Source: Porphyridium purpureum (Eukaryota > Rhodophyta > Bangiophyceae > Porphyridiales > Porphyridiaceae). Taken from it: a DNA stretch of 64,000 nt. The position numbers and the translations under genes were made by a program. The notes below the pieces were generated by a model, which worked only from the letters and a program-made list of their open reading frames with translations, had not been told where the DNA came from and searched no databases. Position 1 is the first letter of the stretch. Each line of letters opens with the position of its first letter. This document shows positions 53,601 to 62,799 of the stretch, piece after piece. The DNA is taken from the NCBI GenBank assembly GCA_008690995.1, contig VRMN01000003.1, forward strand, positions 248,001 through 312,000, given 5' to 3'.

Positions 53601-56600
53601 CGGTTAGCAACAGCGCCGGTGTTGGCGGAGGCTCAGAAAGGAAATGCGTTCTCCTTGAAAAGTCAGCGGATGTGGCGCTGTCTCGCGCGCAGATGCGCTT
53701 GATTGATTACGAAGGGGCTGCATTGCTCGTACTCATGCCGCGCCTTTCCCTCACTCCCGCCGAGCCCGGAGCGAAATCTTGCTTTTTCCTATCCATGATG
53801 TTGGGACAATACGCAGCACGGTGCATGCCGTCCTATGACTCGCTTTCACCGTCGTCTCTACACTGTGACGTTACCCCCGACGCGAACGCAGCTGTTTTTG
53901 ATCCAGAGAGCCCGAACAGCAAGTATGCGCTTTTATTTTCGGGCTTGACCATCTGGGATGAAATTGCTCAGTTAGTAGGAATGGACTCGGATCTTCGTCA
54001 GGATTACTGTGCGTACCAGTCGGACTGGAATGACCAGAGTCGCAGGCGCGGGGACGAACCCGCGGCACTCGGTGCTAATTTGCCAAATGAATTGAGTGCA
54101 TTGCACGGCACAGTGCGCAAGGTCATTAACGTTCTGGACTGTTGCGTAGTGGATAGCATCCCGCCTTGCGCTGATGGTCGATGCGGTGGTGGTGACCCAG
54201 TCCATCCTTTTGCACTGCTTGAGTATGCGTCAAAGGCGGCGGTGTCAATTTTCAGCAGCGGCGAACTTCGCGTATGCGGAGCGACGCTGGAGCACATTTG
54301 CACGTGGCTGGTCCCCGCTCAGCTCGACTCGGTGAAGAACGCGCGCGGTACCCTGAAGGCCAAAGGGCTTTCGCCCGTCTTTGGCGCGGCCATTGCACTC
54401 GCCGTGGCACAGACACTGTCTCTGAAGGAGCTTACCCACGCCGGGCAAGTGCTGTCCGCGCTTCAGCTCCTTGCTCGTTCGGCCATGTCGTGGTTTGCTG
54501 CTCAAATTGTCGTCCTTTCGTCCCTCACGAACGGGCACGTTTCAGAAGAAGGATTTGTTTTCGTTCCGAGTCTACAAATTTGGCAATTACTGGCCCGGCC
54601 AGCAGCTACAAGTTTGACAGCTTCCATGGGCATAGGCGCCCGGCAATTTCCAATCCATCTTATGCACAACTCCGAATGGGTAGCATCTGTGGGTCCTGAA
54701 TGTGCGATTCATGCCATGGGTTCCGTTTTGGCCAAAGAATGCCTGCGCCTGCTAGCGACAAAAGTTGGGCACGAGCTCTCTCTGCGCTTAGGGCAGAACT
54801 TGGCGGCCAGTGATGCATTGCTGAGTACTGGTGGCCAACTTGCATCAGAGGGTGCAGGAGCGGCTGGCGCGCTGGAATGGCTACCAGCCGCGGCGGCCTC
54901 CATCTCCGTGTTGAATGGCTTCGTACTGCGTGAGTTTGTCGCGGCGAATTTGGTTGAAAAGCGCCTAGAGCAGCGCGCACTTCTTGAGTGGAGCCGCCAG
55001 CTGCAGGCAAAGTCGTCGTCGGCAGCGGCGTCCTCCTTTTCGTATTCGTCGAAAACATCATCGAAAGCTGCGGGGCTTTCTGTCGCCGGCCTACCCGGTG
55101 GTATTTCCAGCGCACTGGCTGCCTGTCGGCTGCCTTTCAACTCGCACGTGGTTGCTCAAATGGCTGAACCGCTCCTGCTGGGCCTGCACGAGTTGTTGTG
55201 CGACGATCGCGCCAAGCAGGTCGCCGTTCCGCTTGTCGACATCGATGCTGGTGTGGATCACCATCCTCAGGCCTTTACACCTTGGGGTGGTGACGGTGCC
55301 AGTGTCGAAATCTGTCGCGGAGCACTTGCCGTCACGCTGAGCCTGTCAATGTGCGTCAATCATCGCGGTTTGTCTGGGGAGGAACATGCAAGTGGTCCGG
55401 ATGAGAGATCCGGGGCTGGCACCAGAGGGGTGACAGTCAAACCGAGCCAAAGCGCACTGGAAGCCGCCCGGGAGATAGCGTTAGTCGTTCTTTTTCACAA
55501 TACGGAGCCCTTCGGCGCACTCGCGCGCGCTTTGGCGTTTCGACTCCTGGCCGAAGTGTGGTCATTGTACAATACCCTTTATTTCACGCCAGCCGGTGGA
55601 GAGCAAAAATTGTGTGGACCCGCAGATTCACTGCCGCATGCACGGGGCGATGGCGAGCGTGCGTATACTGATTTCGATCGCTCCGACACGGGTCTGCATG
55701 CAAAGGATTCAGCAGGATTGTTGCCGGGTGCCTTAAACCTTTCTCAGCTGTGCGGCTCGGATCGAGTTGGCTCGAGGGTGCTTCAGCGTATTAGCATGGA
55801 CTTACGCATGAATGAGGATGCTTTTTGGTGCGCAAACACATACGCAAGCATGTGCCGCATGTCTGCGAGCGCGGCTCTGCAGGAACTGGTGTTATGCTGC
55901 GGCTTCCTTCGAGTCGCAGAGGCCCATGAATCTTGTATAGTAGACCTTCTGGCTCACGCATGTGACGACTCGTCTTTTTTCTGCACAGCTCTGTCCCGAT
56001 CATCAGAGATTCAGGAACAGCACATGCAATCGCCAACTGCGATCTCTGGAGCGGGGGCGTTCCGAAACATCATCGTTTCCATTGCAAGAAGGATCGATGC
56101 GGCCAGCTTTGGTGCATGGATCGAGTGCATTAGTACTGCTCTCCGTCTTGATGTGGATTCTGAGTATGGCTGGAGGGATGGAACACCGTACACAAGGACA
56201 CCAGGTCTAGTAGAGCATGATCTAGACGTGTCGCATGCGTTGGAAGCGTTTCTACTTTACCTAGCCCGTAACACTCTTGAGCGTTTGATGGATGTGGCGA
56301 TTGATGACGAATCAAGTGAACAAATGGGTAAGGACTCGGTCTTAAATCGCCTTGCAGAGGATGGGCTCGTATTTTATGTGGCCTATTTTGAATCGAGGAC
56401 GCGCCTCGGCTTTTTTGATTCCGGTGTTTATGATTCGGTGCCCAGTGCAGCGGTCGAAAATGCGCTCACTCAGCTTCTCGATGGACTTGCCGTGCTGGTC
56501 CTGTGTCCAGCATTCCAGTCCTTTGCATTGGAAAACGGAGAAGGGATTGAAAAGGTTGTGTCGCCTTGTCGGCTGCTGATCACGCTCGCCGTGAAGTTGA

Positions 56601-58777
56601 TCCATTGCGCGCTTGGTAATGTCGCACATGGTCGGGTGACCTTGCAAGTGGCAAGCCATGCTCTTTACTTGATGCGCGCACTTCTAACGCGTCCAGATCC
56701 GCTCGCATGGAGGATGGAGAGTGACGAGCTTGTGTCTTTAATCTCAATACTCCGCGTGATGCCAACGCTTGACGTTACTTTACCGAGCCATGGTGTGCGG
56801 AGCAGTGGGCTGGCTTGTTCAGTATGGCTTGCGACTGTAGAGAGTGTCGGACTGATCATCCGCCATGCATTTGAGACTCAAAAATGGAGCGCAGTGTACT
56901 CGTTGCTGAATGATTCCATCAAGGATGAATTGGCACGTGCGCATGCTGAGCTGATGCACGTCGCGTTTTTGTTCGCCTACGAAGTTGAAACCAAAAGCTT
57001 GGCCCGCCGAGCTGGGACCAGCCCCGATTCCCAGTTTGAATCAGATGCTGTGGATCTGCTCCAGGCGTCTCTTTTGACCGCAAGCTGCTGTGGCAAAAGG
57101 AGTTCATGCAAACAGACGCTTCGGCATTTCTTTGACGTTGCGCAACAGAGCATCCTTAATGTGGCGTGCGCCCTATCATACACAGAGCAAGTGGTGGAGC
57201 AAGACGAGTTACGCGCGATACTGTTGCGCTGGTCTGACTGCAGTTCCAGCTCCGAGTCTAAACTCACCGGTAGCGATCTGTCCAGTGACTCATCGTGGCA
57301 CTGTGTGCTGCTTGCCAAGTCACGGAGTGCATCGGCATGGCTCAGAATGATGGACTCCGGGGGTGGTGCGCATAGATCCATCATGGCGGCTATTCAATTC
57401 ATACACAGTCACGTCTTTTCTGCCGTCACGCCTGACACAGGCAATGAAATGAACGGACTTCTGGAGGTAGAAGAGCGCTTCTGGGCGCGGTCCTTCTTTG
57501 ATGTCGCTTCATGTATGGTGGGCTACTTGACAGTCTTGGATGAAAGGCCTGAGGAAGCATGCAGAATGAATGCGGATGATGACGTTCATGCGGGTGATGC
57601 CGACCTTGTCGAAGAACACCTGTATGACATGATGGAACAGCTTAGCCGTGTGTTCCAAGTCGATGCACACGGTGCTCAACTTGGATGCTTGGAGTTTGCC
57701 CGAAGGCGCAGTTTCAAAAGCGGTAATCTTTACAAAGCCGTCGTGCGAGCGATGGATGAGCAAATCGATGCTGGATCTGGGGGCGGGCAAGTCTTCATAA
57801 CGGCAAATGCTGCAGTATTCGAAATGGTATTTGACCTTTTGCTAGCATGTCCATCATCAGAAGCCGGCCAAGTGGGGTCTCAGCTTAGCGCAAATTTAGA
57901 GCTTGTGGCACGCTTTGCTGCAAATGTGATTGTGGTACGCAGCAGCTCGGCCCCAGTTGCATTGATCGATGATATTGACTGCGATGACTTTGCTGAAGCC
58001 CGGATGCGTCGAGTTATCGGGCGCCTTAGCGAACAAGGAAGGGCTCAGATCGTGTCAAGCATTCTTTTTCAGCGCGTCCACCATTTGATTTCTGAAATGG
58101 GTCCTCTTTTTCTCACATTTCACATGAAAGCGCTCATGGACTTCTGCTTGAATTGGTTCGCTGACCTTTGCGCCGAACTTGGAACACTGTCTGTTGCGCA
58201 TTCCGAGACTGCTCTGGATTTTGTGGAGATCATGCACATTCTGCTGCTCAATGAGGACGGCGAAAGCCTGAGCGTGTTTCTGGCGAACAGCCGCGCTTTA
58301 CGCAAGTTTTTGGAAGGGGTCGGGAGCGAAAGAAGAGAAAGAAACAGAGAGGCGAACCTTGACGGCTTTTTGTGGGACCTGCTTATTGTCCTTCCGACTT
58401 GCCGTTTGCAGAGTGCAAAGAAACTGATTCTTGCAGGAGTCGCACGCATTGTGCAGGCCTCACCGACGCAGTTTTCTGATTTGATCATTCTCAGTAGCTG
58501 TGCATGGCTTGCTCGGTGCGTGGAAGAGAGAGCGAATCGGGACGCATTCCTGCATCCCGGGTTTACCGCTTCGAGCACGCAAACCGACGTGCCGTTCGGA
58601 ACACTAGTTGGTCGTCTCGACAAACGGCAACGTGAACTCTGGTCTGCATGGGTGGATGTTGTACCAGCGAGTGCCAAAGTCCGGCTCGAGCAACTATCCA
58701 GTTCGGATCCGCCGTCGGATGCTGCTGAGAGGGATCTATCGGCTGTCGGCCGCCTTTTCTCGTCGGAGTTCGAATGA
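50681..58777 (+). CDS. Giant helical protein of unknown function (about 2,700 aa)
   Basis: A single uninterrupted frame of about 2,699 codons. ATG codons at 50681 and 50720 are both possible starts. Residues 80-155 are a charged coiled coil ending in a Gln run. The rest is largely alternating Leu/Ala/Val-rich helices suggestive of HEAT/ARM-type alpha-solenoid, broken by Ser/Gly-rich loops (for example near residues 235-265 and 960-985). No catalytic motif, transmembrane helix or signal peptide is evident. I cannot assign a family. HEAT-scaffold proteins of trafficking or cytoskeleton assembly are plausible relatives. The length without introns is remarkable even here. Confidence 0.85.
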   Translation: MCACIRDLVRVGAMPCVNECEADGLAAAAALARALAVPRPSPVSVFRVLEQVEAFLGRASQCRKQCIRRPEAELLEQRMREENEEKEAQVAAHAAELAEAESKLARGGESTHAATEHQEHRRRLDEAERAEAMLKQQQQQEELAVDQTGRNAAYKGPLRALASSVVWCILRLGLVEGPLRIRAWKVIMRIGELSCTDDFERMCGDMMVYIKRPLDRLRTTRVARIKASMRLASVPRSLSAGSGSGSGEHAGSGSGTSPRLSGHNAAKASARANAILLKYVTAAVMASMVMARSNSTANVGIDQCRSESNILSSILSSFAKMKPEFLPAHDAAVLISMILHAYARCLVCDPSKSAIQVSDTALASVWDFARQNVAKHKSFSLLCLSIATLNFSRCEMHRTLNVAHHNKEAESGRHPGETHRNREAATAASLVAEKVDASSLFWGPYGRQDPSYTDELATLAVKSLAQCKSDTEGRVWSAVLWKSVLAQSTNALRIKIRMVVEDELLAIPNRTEKHAVVATLYMAPILKSLVFSIDATARHRFSAVVSTVRLLISHASMDQLRSLLDSVKNALHKCQLSHHCVADILVSSACVRAHGLSKLRALQRIVMHNLADWIRLGGIEATKGVAGNEHTDRNRHDFCIALSLSDRLTILTGCVSVENKDDLMRSEFIEKCLTSLVLRRNSRDELFASSQCRARCISFLVVLCKAAPVLLERTVCSLCDIMIAKVTTAASCLAALHAKDRKAIAQVQEFWARLGELESAATCFVKLLCARALQEPLFEPVFMRLDNVLETLMQFVMLRLSLSSDEFGKPSKPSICTGGSRMRTVLYVLMSALLELRFVSEKPDELGSYSSVSIGQDVFPCLRESLGLVPSLPVRGGSASLCGCMLATASLDELEVLQRERIAALHVLVGCPRLFTLKSQDGASSAIPQLRELICVGATRLLNICSRTLGACFSCPAHGLDLSASDPNVSNGGTVSNSAGVGGGSERKCVLLEKSADVALSRAQMRLIDYEGAALLVLMPRLSLTPAEPGAKSCFFLSMMLGQYAARCMPSYDSLSPSSLHCDVTPDANAAVFDPESPNSKYALLFSGLTIWDEIAQLVGMDSDLRQDYCAYQSDWNDQSRRRGDEPAALGANLPNELSALHGTVRKVINVLDCCVVDSIPPCADGRCGGGDPVHPFALLEYASKAAVSIFSSGELRVCGATLEHICTWLVPAQLDSVKNARGTLKAKGLSPVFGAAIALAVAQTLSLKELTHAGQVLSALQLLARSAMSWFAAQIVVLSSLTNGHVSEEGFVFVPSLQIWQLLARPAATSLTASMGIGARQFPIHLMHNSEWVASVGPECAIHAMGSVLAKECLRLLATKVGHELSLRLGQNLAASDALLSTGGQLASEGAGAAGALEWLPAAAASISVLNGFVLREFVAANLVEKRLEQRALLEWSRQLQAKSSSAAASSFSYSSKTSSKAAGLSVAGLPGGISSALAACRLPFNSHVVAQMAEPLLLGLHELLCDDRAKQVAVPLVDIDAGVDHHPQAFTPWGGDGASVEICRGALAVTLSLSMCVNHRGLSGEEHASGPDERSGAGTRGVTVKPSQSALEAAREIALVVLFHNTEPFGALARALAFRLLAEVWSLYNTLYFTPAGGEQKLCGPADSLPHARGDGERAYTDFDRSDTGLHAKDSAGLLPGALNLSQLCGSDRVGSRVLQRISMDLRMNEDAFWCANTYASMCRMSASAALQELVLCCGFLRVAEAHESCIVDLLAHACDDSSFFCTALSRSSEIQEQHMQSPTAISGAGAFRNIIVSIARRIDAASFGAWIECISTALRLDVDSEYGWRDGTPYTRTPGLVEHDLDVSHALEAFLLYLARNTLERLMDVAIDDESSEQMGKDSVLNRLAEDGLVFYVAYFESRTRLGFFDSGVYDSVPSAAVENALTQLLDGLAVLVLCPAFQSFALENGEGIEKVVSPCRLLITLAVKLIHCALGNVAHGRVTLQVASHALYLMRALLTRPDPLAWRMESDELVSLISILRVMPTLDVTLPSHGVRSSGLACSVWLATVESVGLIIRHAFETQKWSAVYSLLNDSIKDELARAHAELMHVAFLFAYEVETKSLARRAGTSPDSQFESDAVDLLQASLLTASCCGKRSSCKQTLRHFFDVAQQSILNVACALSYTEQVVEQDELRAILLRWSDCSSSSESKLTGSDLSSDSSWHCVLLAKSRSASAWLRMMDSGGGAHRSIMAAIQFIHSHVFSAVTPDTGNEMNGLLEVEERFWARSFFDVASCMVGYLTVLDERPEEACRMNADDDVHAGDADLVEEHLYDMMEQLSRVFQVDAHGAQLGCLEFARRRSFKSGNLYKAVVRAMDEQIDAGSGGGQVFITANAAVFEMVFDLLLACPSSEAGQVGSQLSANLELVARFAANVIVVRSSSAPVALIDDIDCDDFAEARMRRVIGRLSEQGRAQIVSSILFQRVHHLISEMGPLFLTFHMKALMDFCLNWFADLCAELGTLSVAHSETALDFVEIMHILLLNEDGESLSVFLANSRALRKFLEGVGSERRERNREANLDGFLWDLLIVLPTCRLQSAKKLILAGVARIVQASPTQFSDLIILSSCAWLARCVEERANRDAFLHPGFTASSTQTDVPFGTLVGRLDKRQRELWSAWVDVVPASAKVRLEQLSSSDPPSDAAERDLSAVGRLFSSEFE

Positions 58778-60094
58778 CGTGAACGTGTTTCTGATTCCAA
58801 ACCTCAATTCACCTGCAGCTCGGTCCGTACGTAGGGACATTTCTCCCAACACCAAGCCCGCACTTTTGTACGCCGAACACGCTCGCATGCACGCAGTTCC
58901 TTCCGGAGTCAAGCAGACCTAGCGCTCTCTGCTTGTGCGTGCGTGATCCTGCTTCTCCGGAACCGTACACCATGAGGCGTTCCGTGTCGTTCTACTCCCC
59001 ACTTGCTCGACTGCGAGCGGGGAGTTCCGTGTCTCCTTCACTGCAGCACGGCGACCGGCGATCAGCACCGACAGCCACGCATCTGGCACGCGTGCCATCT
59101 CGGCGCGACGCGCGCTGCTGCTGTGGTCGAGCCGGCGTATCGGTTCGAGAGTCACCCGCCAGCTCAGCGCGGCGTGGCGTGCGGCATACGTCGCTGCCGG
59201 TCGCTCAGCGCCAAAACAAGCAACAAAAACTCACCCAGCTGTACCGTGGCCGACAAGCAAAAAGCCGCTGACATCCGCTCACTGCTGGTCCTGAGGCGCG
59301 CGCGCCGTTCGGTTCCTAGCAAACGGCGCAGATTTACCACAAACGTGAAACGAGCGGCACCAGATGCGGGTTCCATTCGGGCCACCTCTCAGCTTGGCAT
59401 GCGGCCTTTCGGTGGAAAAGAAAAGAAATAATAATAATTCGGGTGGCGCGCTGCAGGACTATTGCCACTGTGCTTGCTAGCCTCTCGCCGCCGAACCGTA
59501 GCGCCGCGCAGAGTTGGTGGCTGAGCTGGAGCAGACACGCAGCGGCACAGTCGAGTTCCGTTGGACAGCGCACGCAGATCGAAGCGCGCACGTGCGTCTT
59601 GGCTTGGCTGGCGAGTACCTCTGCGCGACCATCTTACAACGTAGACCGCGGGAGCGACGTGGAGCGAATCAGAAAACCTGCTAGCGGTGCCGCCTCCTTT
59701 CTTTGTCTCGCCCGAAGGCTCTGATTTTTTCACCCGGCATCATCCTTTTTTCCTCGCGCGCGCTCGAGTCGGAGCGTGTGGCTCGATCGATTTCAGGCGC
59801 GCTTGATTGAATCTAGGCACATGCACACGCAACACGCGGAATCGGGAAGGAGGCGCAAGCTGGGTTATTGGGCAGGCGTCCATTTACGTTGAACTCACAA
59901 AGGCCCTGACAAGCGGAGCGCCGGCCAGGACGTGTTTCATGTTGCCTTGAACGGACAAGGAACGGAGCGGACGGCAAACTCGACAATTGACCTGAAGACA
60001 AGAGTTTCGCGGCCAATTTTCAGTGTGGGGGGCGTTGCTATGAACGAGCTGTGAGTCAAACCAGGGAGGTCGCGTCATAGATAGCTTACAAGTC
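58778..60094. other. 1.3-kb intergenic region
   Basis: It follows the giant gene and precedes the hydroxylase gene. Short Arg/Ser/Ala-rich frames occur on both strands with no domain. An AATAATAATAATT run lies near 59428-59440. No gene is supported. Confidence 0.5.
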
Positions 60095-60919
60095 ATGGAC
60101 TCAGCAACACCATACCTCGTGTTGGGAAAGTACACAGATTGGTTTGGAACAACCGCCAGAATATTTGGCGTGGAATGGCCTTTAGCGCTACTTGGCTGGC
60201 TTGGCTTCGTGATCAGCTTCCATGTGTTTGCAGGCTGTTGCACACTGATCGAGCAGCCGCTCCTCGATAAGTACGCCTGGCCGCAGTTCCTGCGAAGATT
60301 CAGGATGCACTTCAAAGGTCGCAAGGGCTACCTCGAGATGATGCCGCTCGTTCTTTTCAATCAGACGTTTGTCCTACTTCCATGCGTGCTGCTGGTGGGC
60401 CACAAAGGCTGGGGATTTTGCAGTCAGTATGCGCTGCTGAGTCTGTCAACGTTGTGGCGCGTCCCAATCGCCTTGTTTGGGATGTCACTAGGACATGACG
60501 TCGTGTTCTACATCGGGCATCGGTACATTTTGCACACGCATTGGGGCCTCCCAATCTTTCGGCACGACGTGCACCACTCAACCAAGGCGGCGGACGCGGT
60601 CTCGGCGCTCTTCATGCATCCGTTCGACTTTTTCGTCGAGATCGTTCTCCCCTACTTGGTGCCGTATGTGTTGATCGCGCCTCTGTCGACCAGTCTGCTG
60701 GACGTCTTCATTCCGGTTCTCGGTGTGGTTGGCGGAACGTATGAGCACTCTGGGTTCAATTTTTGGCCGGATATCACGGTTCTGGACACGCGCTTCCACG
60801 CCGCCCACCACATTAAGTGGAGCGTGTCCTACTCGGATGGAGTGGGTTCCACCAACCTCATGGATGCGCTCATGGACACGGCGGCCACCATCGAGAGCAA
60901 CGCGCTGCTCGGTCACTAG
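60095..60919 (+). CDS. Fatty-acid-hydroxylase superfamily (sterol C4-methyl oxidase / C5-desaturase-like) enzyme
   Basis: This 274-residue integral membrane di-iron oxidase has His boxes HRYILH (residues 142-147), HDVHH (157-161) and HAAHH (235-239), with an extra His near 134. Hydrophobic segments at about 28-50, 88-102, 110-135 and 180-212 fit four membrane passes. The superfamily includes sterol C4-methyl oxidase, C5-desaturase and sphingolipid or alkane hydroxylases. The closest resemblance seems to be sterol C4-methyl-oxidase-like proteins, but the substrate is unproved. Another sterol gene, squalene synthase, lies 36 kb away. Confidence 0.85.
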   Translation: MDSATPYLVLGKYTDWFGTTARIFGVEWPLALLGWLGFVISFHVFAGCCTLIEQPLLDKYAWPQFLRRFRMHFKGRKGYLEMMPLVLFNQTFVLLPCVLLVGHKGWGFCSQYALLSLSTLWRVPIALFGMSLGHDVVFYIGHRYILHTHWGLPIFRHDVHHSTKAADAVSALFMHPFDFFVEIVLPYLVPYVLIAPLSTSLLDVFIPVLGVVGGTYEHSGFNFWPDITVLDTRFHAAHHIKWSVSYSDGVGSTNLMDALMDTAATIESNALLGH

Positions 60920-61137
60920 TCCATTTTCCAGAGATGCAAAGCGTGTAACCATAGGTTTATATCCTGTTTGTTACGCGTTCCCGACGCGCGCCAGGACGAC
61001 ACCGAATAGCCGGGCGCCTCTTTCGTTCGCGCCTCGCTCTCGCGACGCCTTTCTTCCTCTATTCGTTTTGAAACGACTCCTTCATGTAAAGACGTCGCGC
61101 ACAAAAGAATACTGCGTGCCATTCATCAAACCGAAGG

Positions 61138-61821
61138 ATGAGTCTCGTCCGTGCTCTTCGAGCTGTGTCTCTCTGGCAAAGATTGACTCGTTCAAGTACC
61201 ACACTGCTTTGCGGTAGCTATGGTGACCGGGGCGCTGGCCTGAACGGACGAGGGTCGGTTCCTTCTCGCAGCGACATAGGGCCTCGATTCAGTTCTGCCG
61301 CGAACGAGGACGAACAAGCTGTACTGGATCCGCCAGAGCAGTCCCAACACGAACCCGGTCCGCAAGTTGTTTACGAGGGACCCTTTCCGGGCGCTGTGCG
61401 CGGAACCAAGATTTTGTCGGTGAGCTCGTGTTTCCTGACGACCGTGGGGTCACCTCTGCTCGCGATTGGTGAGCCATCTGTGCGCGGCTTTGGATTAGCA
61501 ATTGTTTTCATGCTGTTTGGGTTTGGTACCACAAGTGCGCTGCATTATCTGGTGAAGCCGTACGTTCGCCGCATAAGCTTTGATTATGCCTCGCAAGGTC
61601 ACGCCGTGAATCCGCAGTTTGGGGTTGAGAGACTAAGTTTCTTTGGTCGGTCCAAATGGACCACAGTGCGGGCGGCCGAGCTCGAGCAGCCAACCAAGCA
61701 GCTCCGGCCCATGTGCAACCTGTACGCAGGCAAGGTGCCGCTGTTCGTCGAGTTTGACCTCTTCGAGGACAAGCAACTTCTCAAGACGTTGCTTTCGGCC
61801 CGGACAGTCGCGTCATCGTGA
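61138..61821 (+). CDS. TMEM70-family mitochondrial inner-membrane assembly factor
   Basis: The 227-residue protein begins with a basic, Ser/Arg-rich mitochondrial leader (MSLVRALRAVSLWQRLTRSS). The TMEM70/TMEM186/TMEM223-type core follows: VYEGPFPGAVRGTKILSVSS leading into a helix pair (about residues 92-140) and KPYVRR after it. TMEM70 proteins promote assembly of the ATP-synthase c-ring and complex I. Which paralogue this is cannot be told. ATG at 61138. The gene is convergent with NC2-beta (136 bp between stops). Confidence 0.75.
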   Translation: MSLVRALRAVSLWQRLTRSSTTLLCGSYGDRGAGLNGRGSVPSRSDIGPRFSSAANEDEQAVLDPPEQSQHEPGPQVVYEGPFPGAVRGTKILSVSSCFLTTVGSPLLAIGEPSVRGFGLAIVFMLFGFGTTSALHYLVKPYVRRISFDYASQGHAVNPQFGVERLSFFGRSKWTTVRAAELEQPTKQLRPMCNLYAGKVPLFVEFDLFEDKQLLKTLLSARTVASS

Positions 61822-61956
61822 AACAACCATTTTACGACAGTGAATAGATTGCAGCGTGATTCTGCATGGCTGGGAGTCACGTTGCTGGGAAGGGTGCAGT
61901 AAATGAGAGAGAGAGCTTTCGGTGAAGATGCTGGTGATTTCTTCTCGTAAAATTCC

Positions 61957-62642
61957 CTATGATTTGCCAGACCGAGACGAATTTCCACAGTCTTTGGAGT
62001 GCTCGACAGCGGCGGCATGTTGACTCGCGAGCAGCGGATCGTTTCGTGCCATTTCGAAGAGCTCTCTTTGCTGACGTAACATTTCCTCTCGAGACAAGCC
62101 CGATTTGTCCGCGTTTCTATTCCGTTTGCTGGCCTTCTCGTCTCCGCGATATTGTTCGTAGGCTTCGTATAGTTGATCGTGGTACTCTGCGCGCGCGTAT
62201 GAAATGAAAGTACAACAACACAAGGAACTCAAACGGATATTAGATCAGATCTGTGGCACGCTAGCGTTTCAGATTTTGAAAGGAAAAGACGCATTGAGAA
62301 AAAGAAGCTCACGGTTCATGGCGCGAAGTCCCATGTGGCCAAAGTGCTCCGCGACGCTCCGAGCAACGTACCTTCCAGACCGAGCTCGCGCAGCGCCCGC
62401 AGGATATGCTCGGGAGTGATTGTCTTGCGCGAGTCCTTCTCACAAATCTCATTTGCCTGCGAGCTGATCATTTGCACAAATTCGGTGCAGCACTGGGCAA
62501 GAAGCTCGCGCACCTCGGCCGACAAGCGCATATCGACCGCTGCAGCGATGTCATTCGAAAACTTGTTCACGGTCGCCTTGGGCAGCGCGACGTCGTCGCT
62601 CATGCGCCCGCCCCAGTCTTCCTGCTCATCGTCAGAATTCAT
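61957..62642 (-). CDS. DR1: Negative cofactor 2 beta (NC2-beta / Dr1), two exons
   Basis: Exon 1 is 62372-62642 and exon 2 is 61957-62186. The 185-nt intron (62187-62371) has a GTACGT donor and GCAG acceptor, phase 1, and 501 coding nt give 166 residues. Exon 1 holds the histone fold: DVALPKATVNKFSNDI, CCTEFVQMISSQANEICEKD and TITPEHILRALRELGLE. Exon 2 continues with YHDQLYEAYEQYR and the family helix LSREEMLRQQRELFEMAR. NC2-beta pairs with NC2-alpha on TBP-bound DNA and blocks TFIIA/TFIIB entry, repressing or retuning core promoters. The start is the ATG at 62642. Confidence 0.94.
62187..62371 (-). other. Intron of NC2-beta
   Basis: 185 nt, read on the minus strand as G|GTACGT...GCGCAG|AG. 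Removing it joins the histone fold to the conserved NC2-beta C-terminal helix in frame. Confidence 0.9.
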
Positions 62643-62799
62643 CGAGTCGCCGCATCCACGCAAGAGCGCCCTCCTCGTCCCACCAATTTGTTTCACCTTT
62701 ACAAAACGAGCAAACGCGCGCCTATCTTCTACTATAAATTGACTGCGGCTTTCCAGGAAACAAAACGTCGTGAATGCGCGGTTCTCAACTCGGGCGTGA

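Noticed and set aside
59130-59175. GGTTCGAG-containing stretch considered as a tRNA T-loop
   Set aside because: No matching acceptor, D or anticodon stems can be drawn around it.
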